From: Nematostella vectensis
Taxonomy: Eukaryota; Cnidaria; Anthozoa; Actiniaria; Edwardsiidae
Length of the DNA: 64,000 nucleotides
Direction of reading: 5' to 3'
NCBI RefSeq assembly: GCF_932526225.1
Contig: NC_064037.1
Coordinates: 14,335,703-14,399,702, forward strand
The notes under the pieces are model-generated. The model was not told the origin of the DNA, made no database searches, and saw only the letters and a list, made by a program, of their open reading frames with translations. The translations under genes were made by a program, and so were the position numbers. How positions within the stretch are numbered: the stretch's first letter is position 1; every line of letters starts with the position of its first letter. Shown in pieces: positions 36,434 to 48,222 of the stretch.

Positions 36434-36623
36434 TTCACTAGTTGCAATCATCTTGAATATAATTGAGAAAGAAAACTAAGAATCATAGACAAGTAAAAAT
36501 GAAATTGCTTTAGCCGGGAATCGAACCCGGGTCAACTGCTTGGAAGGCAGCTATGCTTACCACTATACCACCAACGCTTCACTTGTTCCAATCATCTTGA
36601 AATTAATTGACAACTAAAACTCA

Positions 36624-36627
36624 TTAA
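36624..36627. other. empty (pre-insertion) site in sister repeat copy
   Basis: Copy A reads 'aactcattaaaaagcaaaag' with no insertion, the exact counterpart of the junctions at 44947 and 49221. Confidence 0.88.
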
Positions 36628-38215
36628 AAAGCAAAAGTGCATTTGCGTTGGCCGGGAATCGAACCCGGGTCAACTGCTTGGAAGGCAGCTATGCTTACCA
36701 CTATACCACCAACGCTTCACTTATTTCAATCATCTTGAAATAAATTGACGATGACAACTAAAACACAATAAAAAGTAAAAGGGAATATGTGTTGGCAGGG
36801 AATCGGACCCTGGTCAACTGCTTGGAAGGCAGCTATGCTAACCACTATACCACCAACGCTTCACTGGTTGCAATAATCTTGAAATTAATTGAAAATGACA
36901 GCCATGAATCCTTCACAAGTAAAAAGGAATTTGCATTGGCCGGAAATAGAACCCAGGTCAACTGCTTGGAAGGCAGCTATGCTAACCACTATACCACCAA
37001 CGCTTCACTTGTTGCAATCATCTTGAATATAATTGACAAAGAAAACTATGAATCATAGACAAGTAAAAATTAAATTGCTTTAGCCGGGAATCGAACCTGG
37101 GTCAACTGCTTGGAAGGAAGCTATGCTAACCACTATACCACCAACGCTTTACTTGTTGCAATCATCTTGAATATAATTGACAAAGAAAACTATGAATCAC
37201 AGAAAAGTAAAAATGAAATTGCTTTAGCCGGGAATCGAACCCGGGTCAACTGCTTGGAAGGCAGCTATGCTAACCACTATACCACCAACGCTTCACTTGT
37301 TGCAATAATCTTGAAATTAATTGACAAAAACAACCATGAATCATTAACAAGTTCAAATTAAATTTTGTTGGTCGGGATTCGAACCAGTGTTAACTGCTTG
37401 GAAGACAGCTATGCTAACCACTGTACCACCAACGCTTTACTTGTTCCAATCATCTTGAAATTAATTGACAACTAAAACTCATTAAAAAGTAAAAGTGCAT
37501 TTGCGTTGGCCGGGAATCGAACCAGGGTCAACTGCTTGGAAGGCAGCTATGCTTACCACTATACCACCAACGCTTCACTTATTTCAATCATCTTGAAATA
37601 AATTGACGATGACAACTAAAACACAATAAAAAGTAAAAGGGAATATGTGTTGGCAGGGAATCGAACCCGGGTCAACTGCTTGGAAGGCAGCTATGCTAAT
37701 CACTAAACCACCAAAGCTTTACTTGTTGCAATCATCTTGAATATAATTGACAAAGAAAACTATGAATCACAGAAAAGTAAAAATGAAATTGCTTTAGCCG
37801 GGAATCGAACCCGGGTCAACTGCTTGGAAGGCAGCTATGCTTACCACTATACCACCAACGCTTCACTTGTTCCAATCATCTTGAAATTAATTGACAACTA
37901 AAACTCATTAAAAAGTAAAAGGGCATTTGCGTTGGCCGGGAATCGAACCCGGGTCAACTGCTTGGAAGGCAGCTATGCTTACCACTATACCACCAACGCT
38001 TCACTTGTTTCAATAATCTTGAAATATATTTACGATGACAACTAAAACACATTAAAAAGTAAAAGGGAATATGTGTTGGCAGGGAATAGAACCCGGGTCA
38101 ACTGCTTGGAAGGCAGCTATGCTAACCAGTATACCACCAACGCTTCACTTGTTGCAATAATCTTGAAATTAATTGAAAATGACCGCCATGAATCCTTGAC
38201 AAGTAAAAAGGAATT

Positions 38216-38287
38216 TGCGTTGGCCGGGAATAGAACCCGGGTCAACTGCTTGAAAGGCAGCTATGTTAACCACTATACCACCAACGC
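38216..38287 (-). tRNA. Gly-body tRNA, anticodon TTC, B-box variant
   Basis: Copy B partner of 30035-30106. Confidence 0.62.
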
Positions 38288-38504
38288 TTCACTTGTTGCA
38301 ATAATCTTGAAATTAATTGAAAATGACAGCCATGAATCCTTGACAAGTAAAAATGAAATTGCGTTTGCCGGGAATTGAACCCGGGTCAACTGCTTGGAAG
38401 GCAGCTATGCTAACCACTATACCACCAACGCTTCACTTGTTCCAATCATCTTGAAATTTAAATGACAATGACAACTAAAACTCATTGAAAAGAAAAAGGG
38501 AATT

Positions 38505-38576
38505 TGCGTTGGCCGTGAATCGAACACGGGTCAACTGCTTGAAAGGCAGCTATGCTAACCACTATACCACCAACGC
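38505..38576 (-). tRNA. Gly-body tRNA, anticodon TTC, compensated T stem
   Basis: Plus 'gccgtgaatcgaacacggg' shows both T-stem sides changed (C and its G partner), so pairing is restored. The copy A partner has only one side changed. Confidence 0.68.
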
Positions 38577-39945
38577 TTCCCTTGTTGCAATCATCTTGAA
38601 TATAATTGACAAAGAAAACTATGAATCATAGACAAGTAAAAATGAAATTGCTTTAGCCGGGAATCGAACCCGTGTCAACTGCTTGGATGTCAGCTATGCT
38701 ACCCAATATACCACCAACGCTTCACTGGTTGCAATAATCTTGAAATTAATTGACAAAGACAACCATGAATCATAAACAAGTTAAAATTAAATGTTGTTGG
38801 TGGGGATTCGAACTAGTGTCAACTGCTTGGAAGGCAGCTATGCTAACCACTGTACCACCAACGCTTCACTGATTACCATACTCTTGCATTTAATTTACAA
38901 TGACAACCATGACTAATTGACAAGTAAAAATGAAATTGCGTTGGCCGGGAATTGAACCCGGGTCAACTGCTTGGAAGGCAGCTATGCTAACCACTATACC
39001 ACCAACGCTTCACTTGTTCCAATAATCTTGAATATAATTGACAAAGAAAACTATGAATCATAGACAAGTAAAAATAAAATTGCTTTAGCCGGGAATCGAA
39101 CCCAGTTAAACTGCTTGGATGGCAGCTATGCTACCCAATATACCACCAACGCTTCACTGGTTGCAATAATCTTGAAATTAATTGACAAAGACAACCATGA
39201 ATCATTAACAAGTTAAAATTAAATGTTGTTGGTGGGGATTCGAACTACGTTCAACTGCTTGGAAGGCAGCTATGCTAACCACTGTACCACCAACGCTTCA
39301 CTGATTACCATACTCTTGCATTTAATTTACAATGACAACCATGACTAATTGACAAGTAAAAATGAAATTGAGTTGCCCGGGAATCGAACCCGGGTCAACT
39401 GCTTGGAAGGCAGCTATGCTAACCACTATACCACCAACGATTCACTTGTTCCAATCATCTTGAAATTTAAATGACAATGACAACTAAAACTCATTGAAAA
39501 GAAAAAGGGAATTTGCGTTGGCCGGGAATCGAACCCGTGTCAACTGCTTGGAAGGCAGCTATGCTAACCATTATACCACCAACGCTTCACTTGTTGCAAT
39601 CATCTTGAATATAATTGACAAAGAAAACTTTGAATCATAGACAAGTAAAAATGAAATTGCTTTAGCCGGGAATCGAACCCGGGTCAACTGCTTGGAAGGC
39701 AGCTATGCTAACCAATATACCACCAACGCTTCACTGGTTGCAATAATCATGAAATTAATTGACAAAGACAACCATGAATCCTTAACAAGTGAAATTTAAA
39801 TTTTGTTGGTCGGGATTCGAACCAGGGTTAACTGCTTGGAAGGCAGCTATGCTAACCATTGTACCACCAACGCTTCATTTCTTACCATACTCTTGCATTT
39901 AATTGACAATGACAACCATGATTCAATGACAAGTAAAATTGAAAT

Positions 39946-40017
39946 TGCGTTGGCCGGGAATCGAACCCGGGTCAACTGCTTGTAAGGCAGCTATGCTAAC
40001 CACTATACCACCAACGC
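39946..40017 (-). tRNA. Gly-body tRNA, anticodon TAC, exact body
   Basis: Copy B partner of 31765-31836. Confidence 0.75.
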
Positions 40018-40378
40018 TTCAATTGTTCCAATAATTTTGAAATTAATTGACAACGACAACCATGAATCATTAACAAGTTAAAATTAAATGTTGTTGGTGG
40101 GGATTCGAACTAGGGTCAACTGCTTGGAAGGCAGCTATGCTAACCACTGTACCACCAACGCTTCACTGATTACCATACTCTTGCATTTAATTTACAATGA
40201 CAACCATGACTCATTGACAAGTAAAAATGAAATTGCGTTGCCCGGGAATCGAACCCGGGTCAACTGCCTGGAAGGCAGCTATGCTAACCACGATACCACC
40301 AACGCTTCACTTGTTCCCATCATCTTGAAATTTAAATGACAATGACAACTAAAACTAATTGAAAAGAAAAAGGGAATT

Positions 40379-40450
40379 TGCGTTGGCCGGGAATCGAACC
40401 CGGGTCAACTGCTTGGAAGGCAGCTATGCTAACCACTATACCACCAACGC
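40379..40450 (-). tRNA. tRNA-Gly(UCC), exact consensus
   Basis: T5 terminator. Its copy A partner (32198-32269) is identical except for anticodon TTC, so the anticodon changed in one lineage after the 57-unit duplication. Confidence 0.95.
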
Positions 40451-41385
40451 TTCACTTGTTGCAATCATCTTGAATATAATTGACAAAGAAAACTATGAAT
40501 CATAGACAAGTAAAAATGAAATTGCTTTAGCCGGGAATCAAACCCGGGTCAACTGCTTGGAAGGCAGCTATGCTAACCAATATACCACCAACGCTTCACT
40601 GGTTGCAATAATCTTGAAATTAATTGACAAAAACAACCATGAATCCTTAACAAGTAAAAATTAAATTTTGATGGTCGGGATTCGAACCAGGGTTAACTGC
40701 TTGGAAGGCAGCTATGCTAACCACTGTACCACCAACGCTTCATTTCTTACCATACTCTTGCATTTAATTGACAATGACAACCATGATTCATTGACATGTA
40801 AAATTGAACTTGCGTTGGCCGGGAATCGAACCCGTGTAAACTGCTTGGAAGGCAGGTATGCTAACCACTATACCAGCAACGCTTCATTTGTTCCAATAAA
40901 TTTGAAATTAATTGACAAAGACAACCATGAATCATAGACAAGTAAAAATGAAATTGCTTTAGCCGGGAATCGAACCCGGGTCAACTGCTTGGAAGGCAGC
41001 TATGCTAACCACTATACCACCAACTCTTTAATTGTTCCAATAATTTTGAACTTAATTGACAAAGACAAACATGAATCATTAACAAGTTAAAATTAAATGT
41101 TGTTGGTGGGGAATCGAACCCGGGTCAATTGCTTGGAAGGCAGCTTGCTAATCACTGTACCACCAACGGTTCACTGATTACCATACTCTTGCATTTAATT
41201 GAAAATGACAACCATGATTCATTGACAAGTGAAATTGAAATTGCGTTGGCCGGGAATCGAACCCGGGTCAACTGCTTGGAAGGCAGCTATTCTAACCACT
41301 ATACCACCAACGCTTCACTTGTTCCAATCATCTTGAAATTAAATGACAATGACAACTAAAACTCATTGAAAAGAAAAAGGGAATT

Positions 41386-41457
41386 TGCGTTGACCGGGAA
41401 TCGAACCCGGGTCAACTGCTTGGGAAGCAGCTATGCTAACCACTATACCACCAACGC
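41386..41457 (-). tRNA. tRNA-Gly(CCC)
   Basis: 'gttgaccggg' acceptor-side change, shared with 33063. Confidence 0.82.
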
Positions 41458-42825
41458 TTCACTAGTTGCAATAATCTTGAATATAATTGACAAAGAAAAC
41501 TATGAATCATAGACAAGTAAAAATGAAATTGCTTTAGCCGGGAATCGAACCCGGGTCAACTGCTTGGAAGGCAGCTATGCTTACCACAATACCACCAACG
41601 CTTCACTTATTTCAATCATTTTGAAATAAATTGACGATGACAACTAAAACACAATAAAAAGTAAAAGGGAATATGTGTTGCCCGGGAATGGAACCCGGGT
41701 CAACTGCCTGGAAGGCAGCTACGCTAACCACTATACCACCAACGCTTCACTTGTTCCAATCATCTTGAAATTTAAATGACAATGACAACTAAAACTCATT
41801 GAAAAGAAAAAGGGAATTTGCGTTGGCCGGGAATAGAACCCGGGTCAACTGCTTGGAAGGCAGCTATGCTAACCACTATACCACCAACGCTTCACTTGTT
41901 GCAATCATCTTGAATATAATTGACAAAGAAAACTATGAATCATAGACAAGTAAAAATGAAATTGCTTTAGCCGGGAATCAAACCCGGGTCAACTGCTTGG
42001 AAGGCAGCTATGCTAACCAATATACCACCAACGCTTCACTGGTTGCAATAATCTTGAAATTAATTGACAAAGACAACCATGAATCCTTAACAAGTAAAAA
42101 TTAAATTTTGTTGGACGGTATTCGAACCAGGGTTAACTACTTGGAAGGCAGCTATGCTAACCACTGTACCACCAAAGCTTCATTTCTTACCATACTCTTG
42201 CATTTAATTGGCAATGACAACCATGATTCATTGACATGTAAAATTGAACTTGCGTTGGCCGGTAATCGAACCCGGGTCAACTGCTTGGAAGGCAGGTATG
42301 CTAACCACTATACCAGCAACGCTTCATTTGTTCCAATAATTTTGAAGTTAATTGACAAAGACAACCATGAATCATAGACAAGTAAAAATGAAATTGCTTT
42401 AGCCGGGAATCGAACCCGGGTCAAATGCTTGGAAGGCAGCTATGCTAACCAATATACCACCAACGCTTCACTGGTTGCAATAATCTTGAAATTAATTGAC
42501 AAAGACAACCATGAATCATTATCAGGTAAAAATTAAATTTTGTTGGTCGGGAATCAAACCCGGGTCAACTGCTTGGAAGGCAGCTTGCTAACCACTGTAC
42601 CACCAACGCTTCACTTCTTACTATACTCTTGCATTTAATTGAAAATGACAACCATGATTCATTGACAAGTGAAATTGAAATTGCGTTGGCCGGGATTCGA
42701 ACCCGGGTCAACTGCTTGGAAGGCAGCTATGCTAACCACTATACCACCAGCGCTTCACTTGTTCCAATCATCTTGAAATTAAATGACAATGACAACTAAA
42801 ACTCATTGAAAAGAAAAAGGGAATT

Positions 42826-42897
42826 TGCGTTGGCCGGGAATCGAACCCGGGTCAACTGCTTGGGAAGCAGCTATGCTAACCACTATACCACCAACGC
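42826..42897 (-). tRNA. tRNA-Gly(CCC), exact body
   Basis: Copy B partner of 34503; T5 terminator. Confidence 0.9.
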
Positions 42898-44540
42898 TTC
42901 ACTAGTTGCAATAATCTTGAATATAATTGAGAAAGAAAACTAAGAATCATAGACAAGTAAAAATGAAATTGCTTTAGCCGGGAATCGAACCCGGGTCAAC
43001 TGCTTGGAAGGCAGCTATGCTTACCACTATACCACCAACGCTTCACTTGTTCCAATCATCTTGAAATTAATTGACAACTAAAACTCATTAAAAAGCAAAA
43101 GTGCATTTGCGTTGGCCGGGAATCGAACCCGGGTCAACTGCTTGGAAGGCAGCTATGCTTACCACTATACCACCAACGCTTCACTTATTTCAATCATCTT
43201 GAAATAAATTGACGATGACAACTAAAACACAATAAAAAGTAAAAGGGAATATGTGTTGGCGGGGAATCGGACCCGGGTCAACTGCTTGGAAGGCAGCTAT
43301 GCTAACCACTATACCACCAACGCTTCACTGGTTGCAATATTCTTGAAATTAATTGAAAATGACAGCCATGAATCCTTCACAAGTAAAAAGGAATTTGCAT
43401 TGGCCGGAAATAGAACCCGGGTCAACTGCTTGGAAGGCAGCTATGCTAACCACTATACCACCAACGCTTCACTTGTTGCAATCATCTTGAATATAATTGA
43501 CAAAGAAAACTATGAATCATAGACAAGTAAAAATTAAATTGCTTTAGCCGGGAATCGAACCCGGGTCAACTGCTTGGAAGTCAGCTATGCTAACCACTAT
43601 ACCACCAACGCTTTACTTGTTGCAATCATCTTGAATATAATTGACAAAGAAAACTATGAATCACAGAAAAGTAAAAATGAAATTGCTTTAGCCGGGAATC
43701 GAACCCGGGTCAACTGCTTGGAAGGCAGCTATGCTAACCACTATACCACCAACGCTTCACTTGTTGCAATAATCTTGAAATTAATTGACAAAGACAACCA
43801 TGAATCATTAACAAGTAAAAATTAAATTTTGTTGGTCGGGATTCGAACCAGTGTTAACTGCTTGGAAGACAGCTATGCTAACCACTGTACCACCAACGCT
43901 TCACTTGTTCCAATCATCTTGAAATTAATTGACAACTAAAACTCATTAAAAAGTAAAAGTGCATTTGCGTTGGCCGGGAATCGAACCCGGGTCAACTGCT
44001 TGGAAGGCAGCTATGCTTACCACTATACCACCAACGCTTCACTTATTTCAATCATCTTGAAATAAATTGACGATGACAACTAAAACACAATAAAAAGTAA
44101 AAGGGAATATGTGTTGGCATGGAATCGAACCCGGGTCAACTGCTTGGAAGGCAGCTATGCTAACCACTATACCACCAAAGCTTTACTTGTTGCAATCATC
44201 TTGAATATAATTGACAAAGAAAACTATGAATCACAGAAAAGTAAAAATGAAATTGCTTTAGCCGGGAATCGAACCCGGGTCAACTGCTTGGAAGGCAGCT
44301 ATGCTACCCAATATACCACCAACGCTTCTTTGGTTGCAATAATCTTGAAATTAATTGACAAAGACAACCATGAATCATTAACAGGTAAAAATTAAATTTT
44401 GTTGGTCGGGAATCAAACCCGGGTCAACTGCTTGGAAGGCAGTTTGCTAACCACTGTACCACCAACGCTTCACTTCTTACTATACTCTTGCATTTAATTG
44501 AAAATGACAACCATGATTCATTGACAAGTGAAATTGAAAT

Positions 44541-44612
44541 TGCGTTGGCCGGGAATCGAACCCGGGTCAACTGCTTGGAAGGCAGCTATGCTAACCACTA
44601 TACCACCAACGC
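44541..44612 (-). tRNA. tRNA-Gly(UCC), exact consensus
   Basis: Copy B partner of 36218-36289, two units before the transposon. Terminator-poor spacer. Confidence 0.93.
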
Positions 44613-44684
44613 TTCACTTGTTCCAATCATCTTGAAATTAAATGACAATGACAACTAAAAGTCATTGAAAAGAAAAAGGGAATT

Positions 44685-44756
44685 TGCGTTGGCCGGGAAT
44701 CGAACCCGGGTCAACTGCTTGGGAAGCAGCTATGCTAACCACTATACCACCAACGC
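44685..44756 (-). tRNA. tRNA-Gly(CCC), exact body
   Basis: Second-to-last unit before the transposon. Confidence 0.9.
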
Positions 44757-44946
44757 TTCACTAGTTGCAATCATCTTGAATATAATTGAGAAAGAAAACT
44801 AAGAATCATAGACAAGTAAAAATGAAATTGCTTTAGCCGGGAATCTAACCCGGGTCAACTGCTTGGAAGGCAGCTATGCTTACCACTATACCACCAACGC
44901 TTCACTTGTTCCAATCATCTTGAAATTAATTGACAACTAAAACTCA

Positions 44947-44950
44947 TTAA
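44947..44950. repeat. target-site duplication TTAA (left)
   Basis: TTAA directly before the left tip. Confidence 0.9.
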
Positions 44951-45921
44951 GTGCACCAGTCCCTTAAATTCAACTGAGGAGTTCCAAATACGAAATTTCA
45001 AAATCGCCCAAAATTGGTTTAAAGTTAGCCCCTGGCTCTCTTATCATGGTAAAAAAGTTTGAGTTACATACAATAAATATTTTTCGAGAAAAACTGAATT
45101 TACGATTTTGCCTATCAAATCGCCGATTTGGGGGCATTTTTCACCTTGCGTAAAAAATCGCAAAATATTCTTTAAATATATGCGGAATTAAAAATAGCGA
45201 TACAGATCCTTAGAAAGGAGTTGATAAGGTATAAATAGAGTGGTTTCTTCACTTTTTCCGACAAAAAAAGGATATTTTATTGCTGTCTAAACATGTCAAT
45301 AAAAAATGTCGACTTGAATAATAGTCTAAATTAGGGGCTTATAAAATCGATGGTACATGGATTTTCGCAGAAATTTTGCACTTTGAGCAAAGATTGGTGT
45401 TATTTCTTTCGATTCAGCAGATAAAAAATTGGGGGAATCAAATTCCCGAATTATAATGAAGCCGAACGCAACCCCATGTCAAGCTCAAATAACACGCGAT
45501 TTTCTTGACAGCCGTCTTTATTAGATACACATACCTGTTTGTACGGGAGACAAATCACCGAAAATAAACTCTATCCGTGCTGTATACTAATTTTAGATGC
45601 TGTATAATAGTCTTGGTTCATCCTTGGAAGTTACTGCAAGTCAATAAAGACATTACAATGAAAAATATTTGCTATTTTGTACGCCTGCCGGAATGGCAAA
45701 CTTTGAAGGATTTGTTTGGGTTTTAAAATTTCTTTACGCTTCATTGAAGTAAAAGATATTCAAGCACATCAGTTCTTACCTTCTGTCAAGAGGTTTCTAG
45801 GGAAAAGGCCGATTTGTAAGATTAATTTCAATGTAAAGGTCAAGTACTTGAACACGAGTCTGGTTTCAAATGACAACAACTGATCAGCCGTCTGCCAGAT
45901 GAGAATGCGTGACTTTCCACA
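44951..45921 (+). repeat. left terminal inverted repeat
   Basis: About 970 bp matching the reverse complement of 48223-49220. Good matches run from the tip to 'gatgagaatgcgtga' near 45900. AT-rich, no gene seen. Confidence 0.9.
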
Positions 45922-46489
45922 GGTATCCTAATCCCCATAAGAACAGACAGTTTTGAGTCTTAGTCTTTCTTTATTAGAAAACCATATTTGATAAAAAGTC
46001 GATATCATGTCTTGTTTGTCTATTTTCAAAAACATCTGATGATTTGGTAAAGAACTTAGGCGTAAGAGTAAAAATTGTATATTTACGTTTATCTGCATAT
46101 TAGTTGTGTGCACATGAGCACTGCTTGATTACTGCTGAAATTTTATCAATAAGAGCGGGTCTCTGTAAAATGAAGACCGGACCTTCACGGACCTACGCGG
46201 ACCGGACCTCGGCGGACCGGTTTTTTTTTTTTATTTATTTTTAAATACACAAACATATACATAAAATAAAAAATTGTCGCCAAAGAAAAAACAGCTTGCT
46301 GACATTTTGCGTGGGAGTCCCTAGGGCAAGTGTGCCCTTGTTGCGGGGCGCCGGTGGGACAGAGTTTCTTTTTCATTACGGACTTTGCGCAAAATTACCG
46401 ACTTGCTCCAGGTGACTGAAGTAGTTTGAAAAATCGGTAGCTGGAAAATCGGCAACTACGTGAGAATAGTGACTTTAAATGGGCTGCTT

Positions 46490-46710
46490 CGCTACTTTGT
46501 AGCAAGAGAAAACAAATATCACTCTGTCCAAACACTGAGCTGTCAGTTAACTCAATGGAAACTGTTGATTGCCGTTAGAACAATGAACCTCTATTGGCTA
46601 CTTCCCTGCATTGTATTAAGAAAAAAACAAAAGCCGCTCTGCACAAACACAATCGTAGATTGCCGTGAGAACAGTAACTTGTTATTGGCTACTTTGCTTG
46701 ATATAACAAG
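46490..46710 (+). repeat. degenerate ~90-100-bp tandem repeat
   Basis: 'gattgccgttagaaca' at 46567 and 'gattgccgtgagaaca' at 46658 are 91 bp apart, each followed by '...attggctact'. A weaker third copy of the 'gctact' part lies near 46491. Confidence 0.6.
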
Positions 46711-46971
46711 ACCAACAACTGTGCAATGCCAACAAGACTGCCTGGAAAAGGGTTACAAAATCAGTTGGAGCTTGCGACAGATTGAATGAACATGTCTATG
46801 ATTCCGATACAGACGACGATCTACTCCCCGTGTTTGAGGGGTAAAATAATACTTTCGCTAAACGAAAGATATAATGCTAATTGACATTGTTTTAATGCGA
46901 GGGATGTTTTAGCCTGTGAGCAAGTCTGTACTTTTGGGCAAAGTCTGTCATGAAAAAGAAATCTCCGTCTC

Positions 46972-46972
<1 letters not shown>

Positions 46973-47034
<62 letters not shown>

Positions 47035-47042
47035 ACACACAC
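46973..47042. repeat. C48 homopolymer followed by (AC)11
   Basis: 48 consecutive C on the plus strand, then an AC dinucleotide run. Poly-G on the minus strand could form G-quadruplexes. The exact length is hard to sequence and may be unreliable. Confidence 0.9.
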
Positions 47043-47519
47043 AACGGTAAAGAAGTCGAGTCTACCAAACGGGAGGTTGAGTTGAAATAGGGACTCCCCA
47101 AAATATGTTCAGAGAATAAGCAAAATGCAGTCCCGTACCCAGGGGGGAGGGGGGATGCTGGGGTTGCGAACGCATCCCCCCACAACGGCCGAAGGTCGGT
47201 TCCCAATGGAAGTGCTATTTGTAGACAAAACTATAAAGCATAAGCTAGATAACCCTGGTACGCAGCCAAATCCGGCAAGTAAAAGTCCCGTGAAGATACT
47301 GCAAAGGCATAAAAAGTCCCTCTTTGTTCTTTCGGGGATAGTCAGATTTTTATTAGAGAACTCATTTTACTCGTCGTCGCTTTACTCGTCCCCACTCAGA
47401 ACAGCCGGATTCCGAGCTACGAACAAGCAACCATCGCCTGGGCTACTTGTGATTACATTTGCGTTTCAAGAGTCACCTACGCGCGCGCTTAACAAATACT
47501 CCGGTCGTTAAATCATGAT

Positions 47520-47723
47520 TCACTTGCCAGCTCTAGCAAGAAGAAGTTCAAACTCAGTTTGAAGAGACTTGTCTGATATGTTAAGCAGCTTCTTGTGTCC
47601 ACGAATATCCTTGTTACAGTCTTTCAGAAGAACGCACTTTGAATTGCAATCGACACTAGGGCCACAAGGACCACCCACGCAAACAGCGTAATCACAGGTA
47701 ATCATGATCAAGAAAAATATCAA
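47520..47723 (-). CDS. doubtful small Cys-containing ORF (67 aa)
   Basis: The frame opens with a hydrophobic stretch (MIFFLIMI) followed by a segment with five Cys spaced over residues 10-36, then a polar tail. This could be a signal peptide with a short Cys-rich region, possibly an exon fragment captured by the transposon. I do not recognise a family. It is equally likely to be chance, since no upstream promoter or splice context was identified. Confidence 0.2.
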   Translation of the reverse strand: MIFFLIMITCDYAVCVGGPCGPSVDCNSKCVLLKDCNKDIRGHKKLLNISDKSLQTEFELLLARAGK

Positions 47724-48016
47724 GCATCATCTGATTTACAATTCTAGCTTGCCTGATTTTATAAGAAGCAGATTAATGTGATCTCTTTGTGTTGCCCTAA
47801 AGCCTTTTGTGGCTAACGGAGGTGTTACTGTAACAGGATGCCGCTTTGAGGGAGTGTGACAATTCTTCCAGCTTATGCCCTTATGTCAACGAAGCATGTT
47901 TGCTTGTGGTATTTGTGTTTTATTCTTCGATTGGTGTTTCCTATCTAGAATTACGCTTTCACAACAGGCGAGCCAGCTGAGAAGAGATATCTCCTACTTT
48001 CGGGTGATGTCCTGCT

Positions 48017-48048
48017 GCAAGAGACCATGATACATCATGGTCTCTTGC
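48017..48048. repeat. perfect 15-bp inverted repeat (hairpin)
   Basis: Arms GCAAGAGACCATGAT and ATCATGGTCTCTTGC are separated by AC. A weaker outer match exists between 'cacaacaggc' (near 47960) and 'gcctgctgtg' (48047), so it may be the tip of a small foldback element. Confidence 0.8.
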
Positions 48049-48222
48049 CTGCTGTGAGTGAATGTCAAGTATCGCATACGCATATACATATCCCATATTA
48101 ATTTTTAAAATAATTTTGGCATCATTAATATGTTTTTTTAGAATGAAGAACATAAAATGAGAAACAATCTAAAATAAAAACTGCAAGCCGACTAGTTGAA
48201 CTATTCTTTATATCGGGTTTCC

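Larger units (their letters stand above)
29595..37780 (-). repeat. tRNA-Gly array, block 7: copy A of the 57-unit higher-order repeat
   Basis: Anchors: 29610, 29748, 29892, 30036, 30180, 30325, 30469, 30613, 30757, 30901, 31045, 31189, 31334, 31478, 31622, 31766, 31910, 32054, 32199, 32343, 32487, 32631, 32775, 32919, 33064, 33208, 33352, 33497, 33641, 33785, 33929, 34073, 34217, 34360, 34504, 34648, 34786, 34930, 35074, 35218, 35362, 35506, 35644, 35788, 35932, 36076, 36219, 36363, 36507, 36645, 36789, 36933, 37077, 37221, 37365, 37503, 37647. It pairs unit by unit with copy B: offset 8181 bp up to anchor 32919, then 8323 bp. Copy B keeps one more unit. Inside copy A, 34930-35788 and 36789-37647 are a 13-unit (1859-bp) duplication. 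Confidence 0.95.
37781..44950 (-). repeat. tRNA-Gly array, block 8: copy B of the 57-unit repeat, left of the transposon
   Basis: Anchors: 37791, 37929, 38073, 38217, 38361, 38506, 38650, 38794, 38938, 39082, 39226, 39370, 39515, 39659, 39803, 39947, 40091, 40235, 40380, 40524, 40668, 40812, 40956, 41100, 41243, 41387, 41531, 41675, 41820, 41964, 42108, 42252, 42396, 42540, 42683, 42827, 42971, 43109, 43253, 43397, 43541, 43685, 43829, 43967, 44111, 44255, 44399, 44542, 44686, 44830. Unit 41243 has no one-to-one partner in copy A. The copy continues after the transposon at 49221 and ends near 50377. Confidence 0.95.
45922..48222. other. transposon interior, no recognisable gene
   Basis: 2.3 kb between the arms. 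It holds a GGACC-rich stretch ending in T12 (about 46165-46232), an imperfect ~90-bp tandem repeat, a C48/(AC)11 tract, a G-rich 'acccaggggggagggggg' region (about 47138-47155) and a short hairpin. Open frames are short: 109 codons at 46460-46789 (+), 128 codons at 47125-47511 (+), and 104 codons at 46892-47206 (-), which is mostly poly-Gly from the C tract. None resembles a transposase I know. Confidence 0.8.

Noticed and set aside
46892-47206. ORFs with poly-Gly across the C48 tract
   Set aside because: The long Gly run is just the homopolymer read in frame; overlapping frames show the same thing.
46460-47511. Transposase gene in the transposon interior
   Set aside because: The longest frames (109 and 128 codons) show no catalytic motif or similarity I can recognise, and the region is rich in simple repeats.
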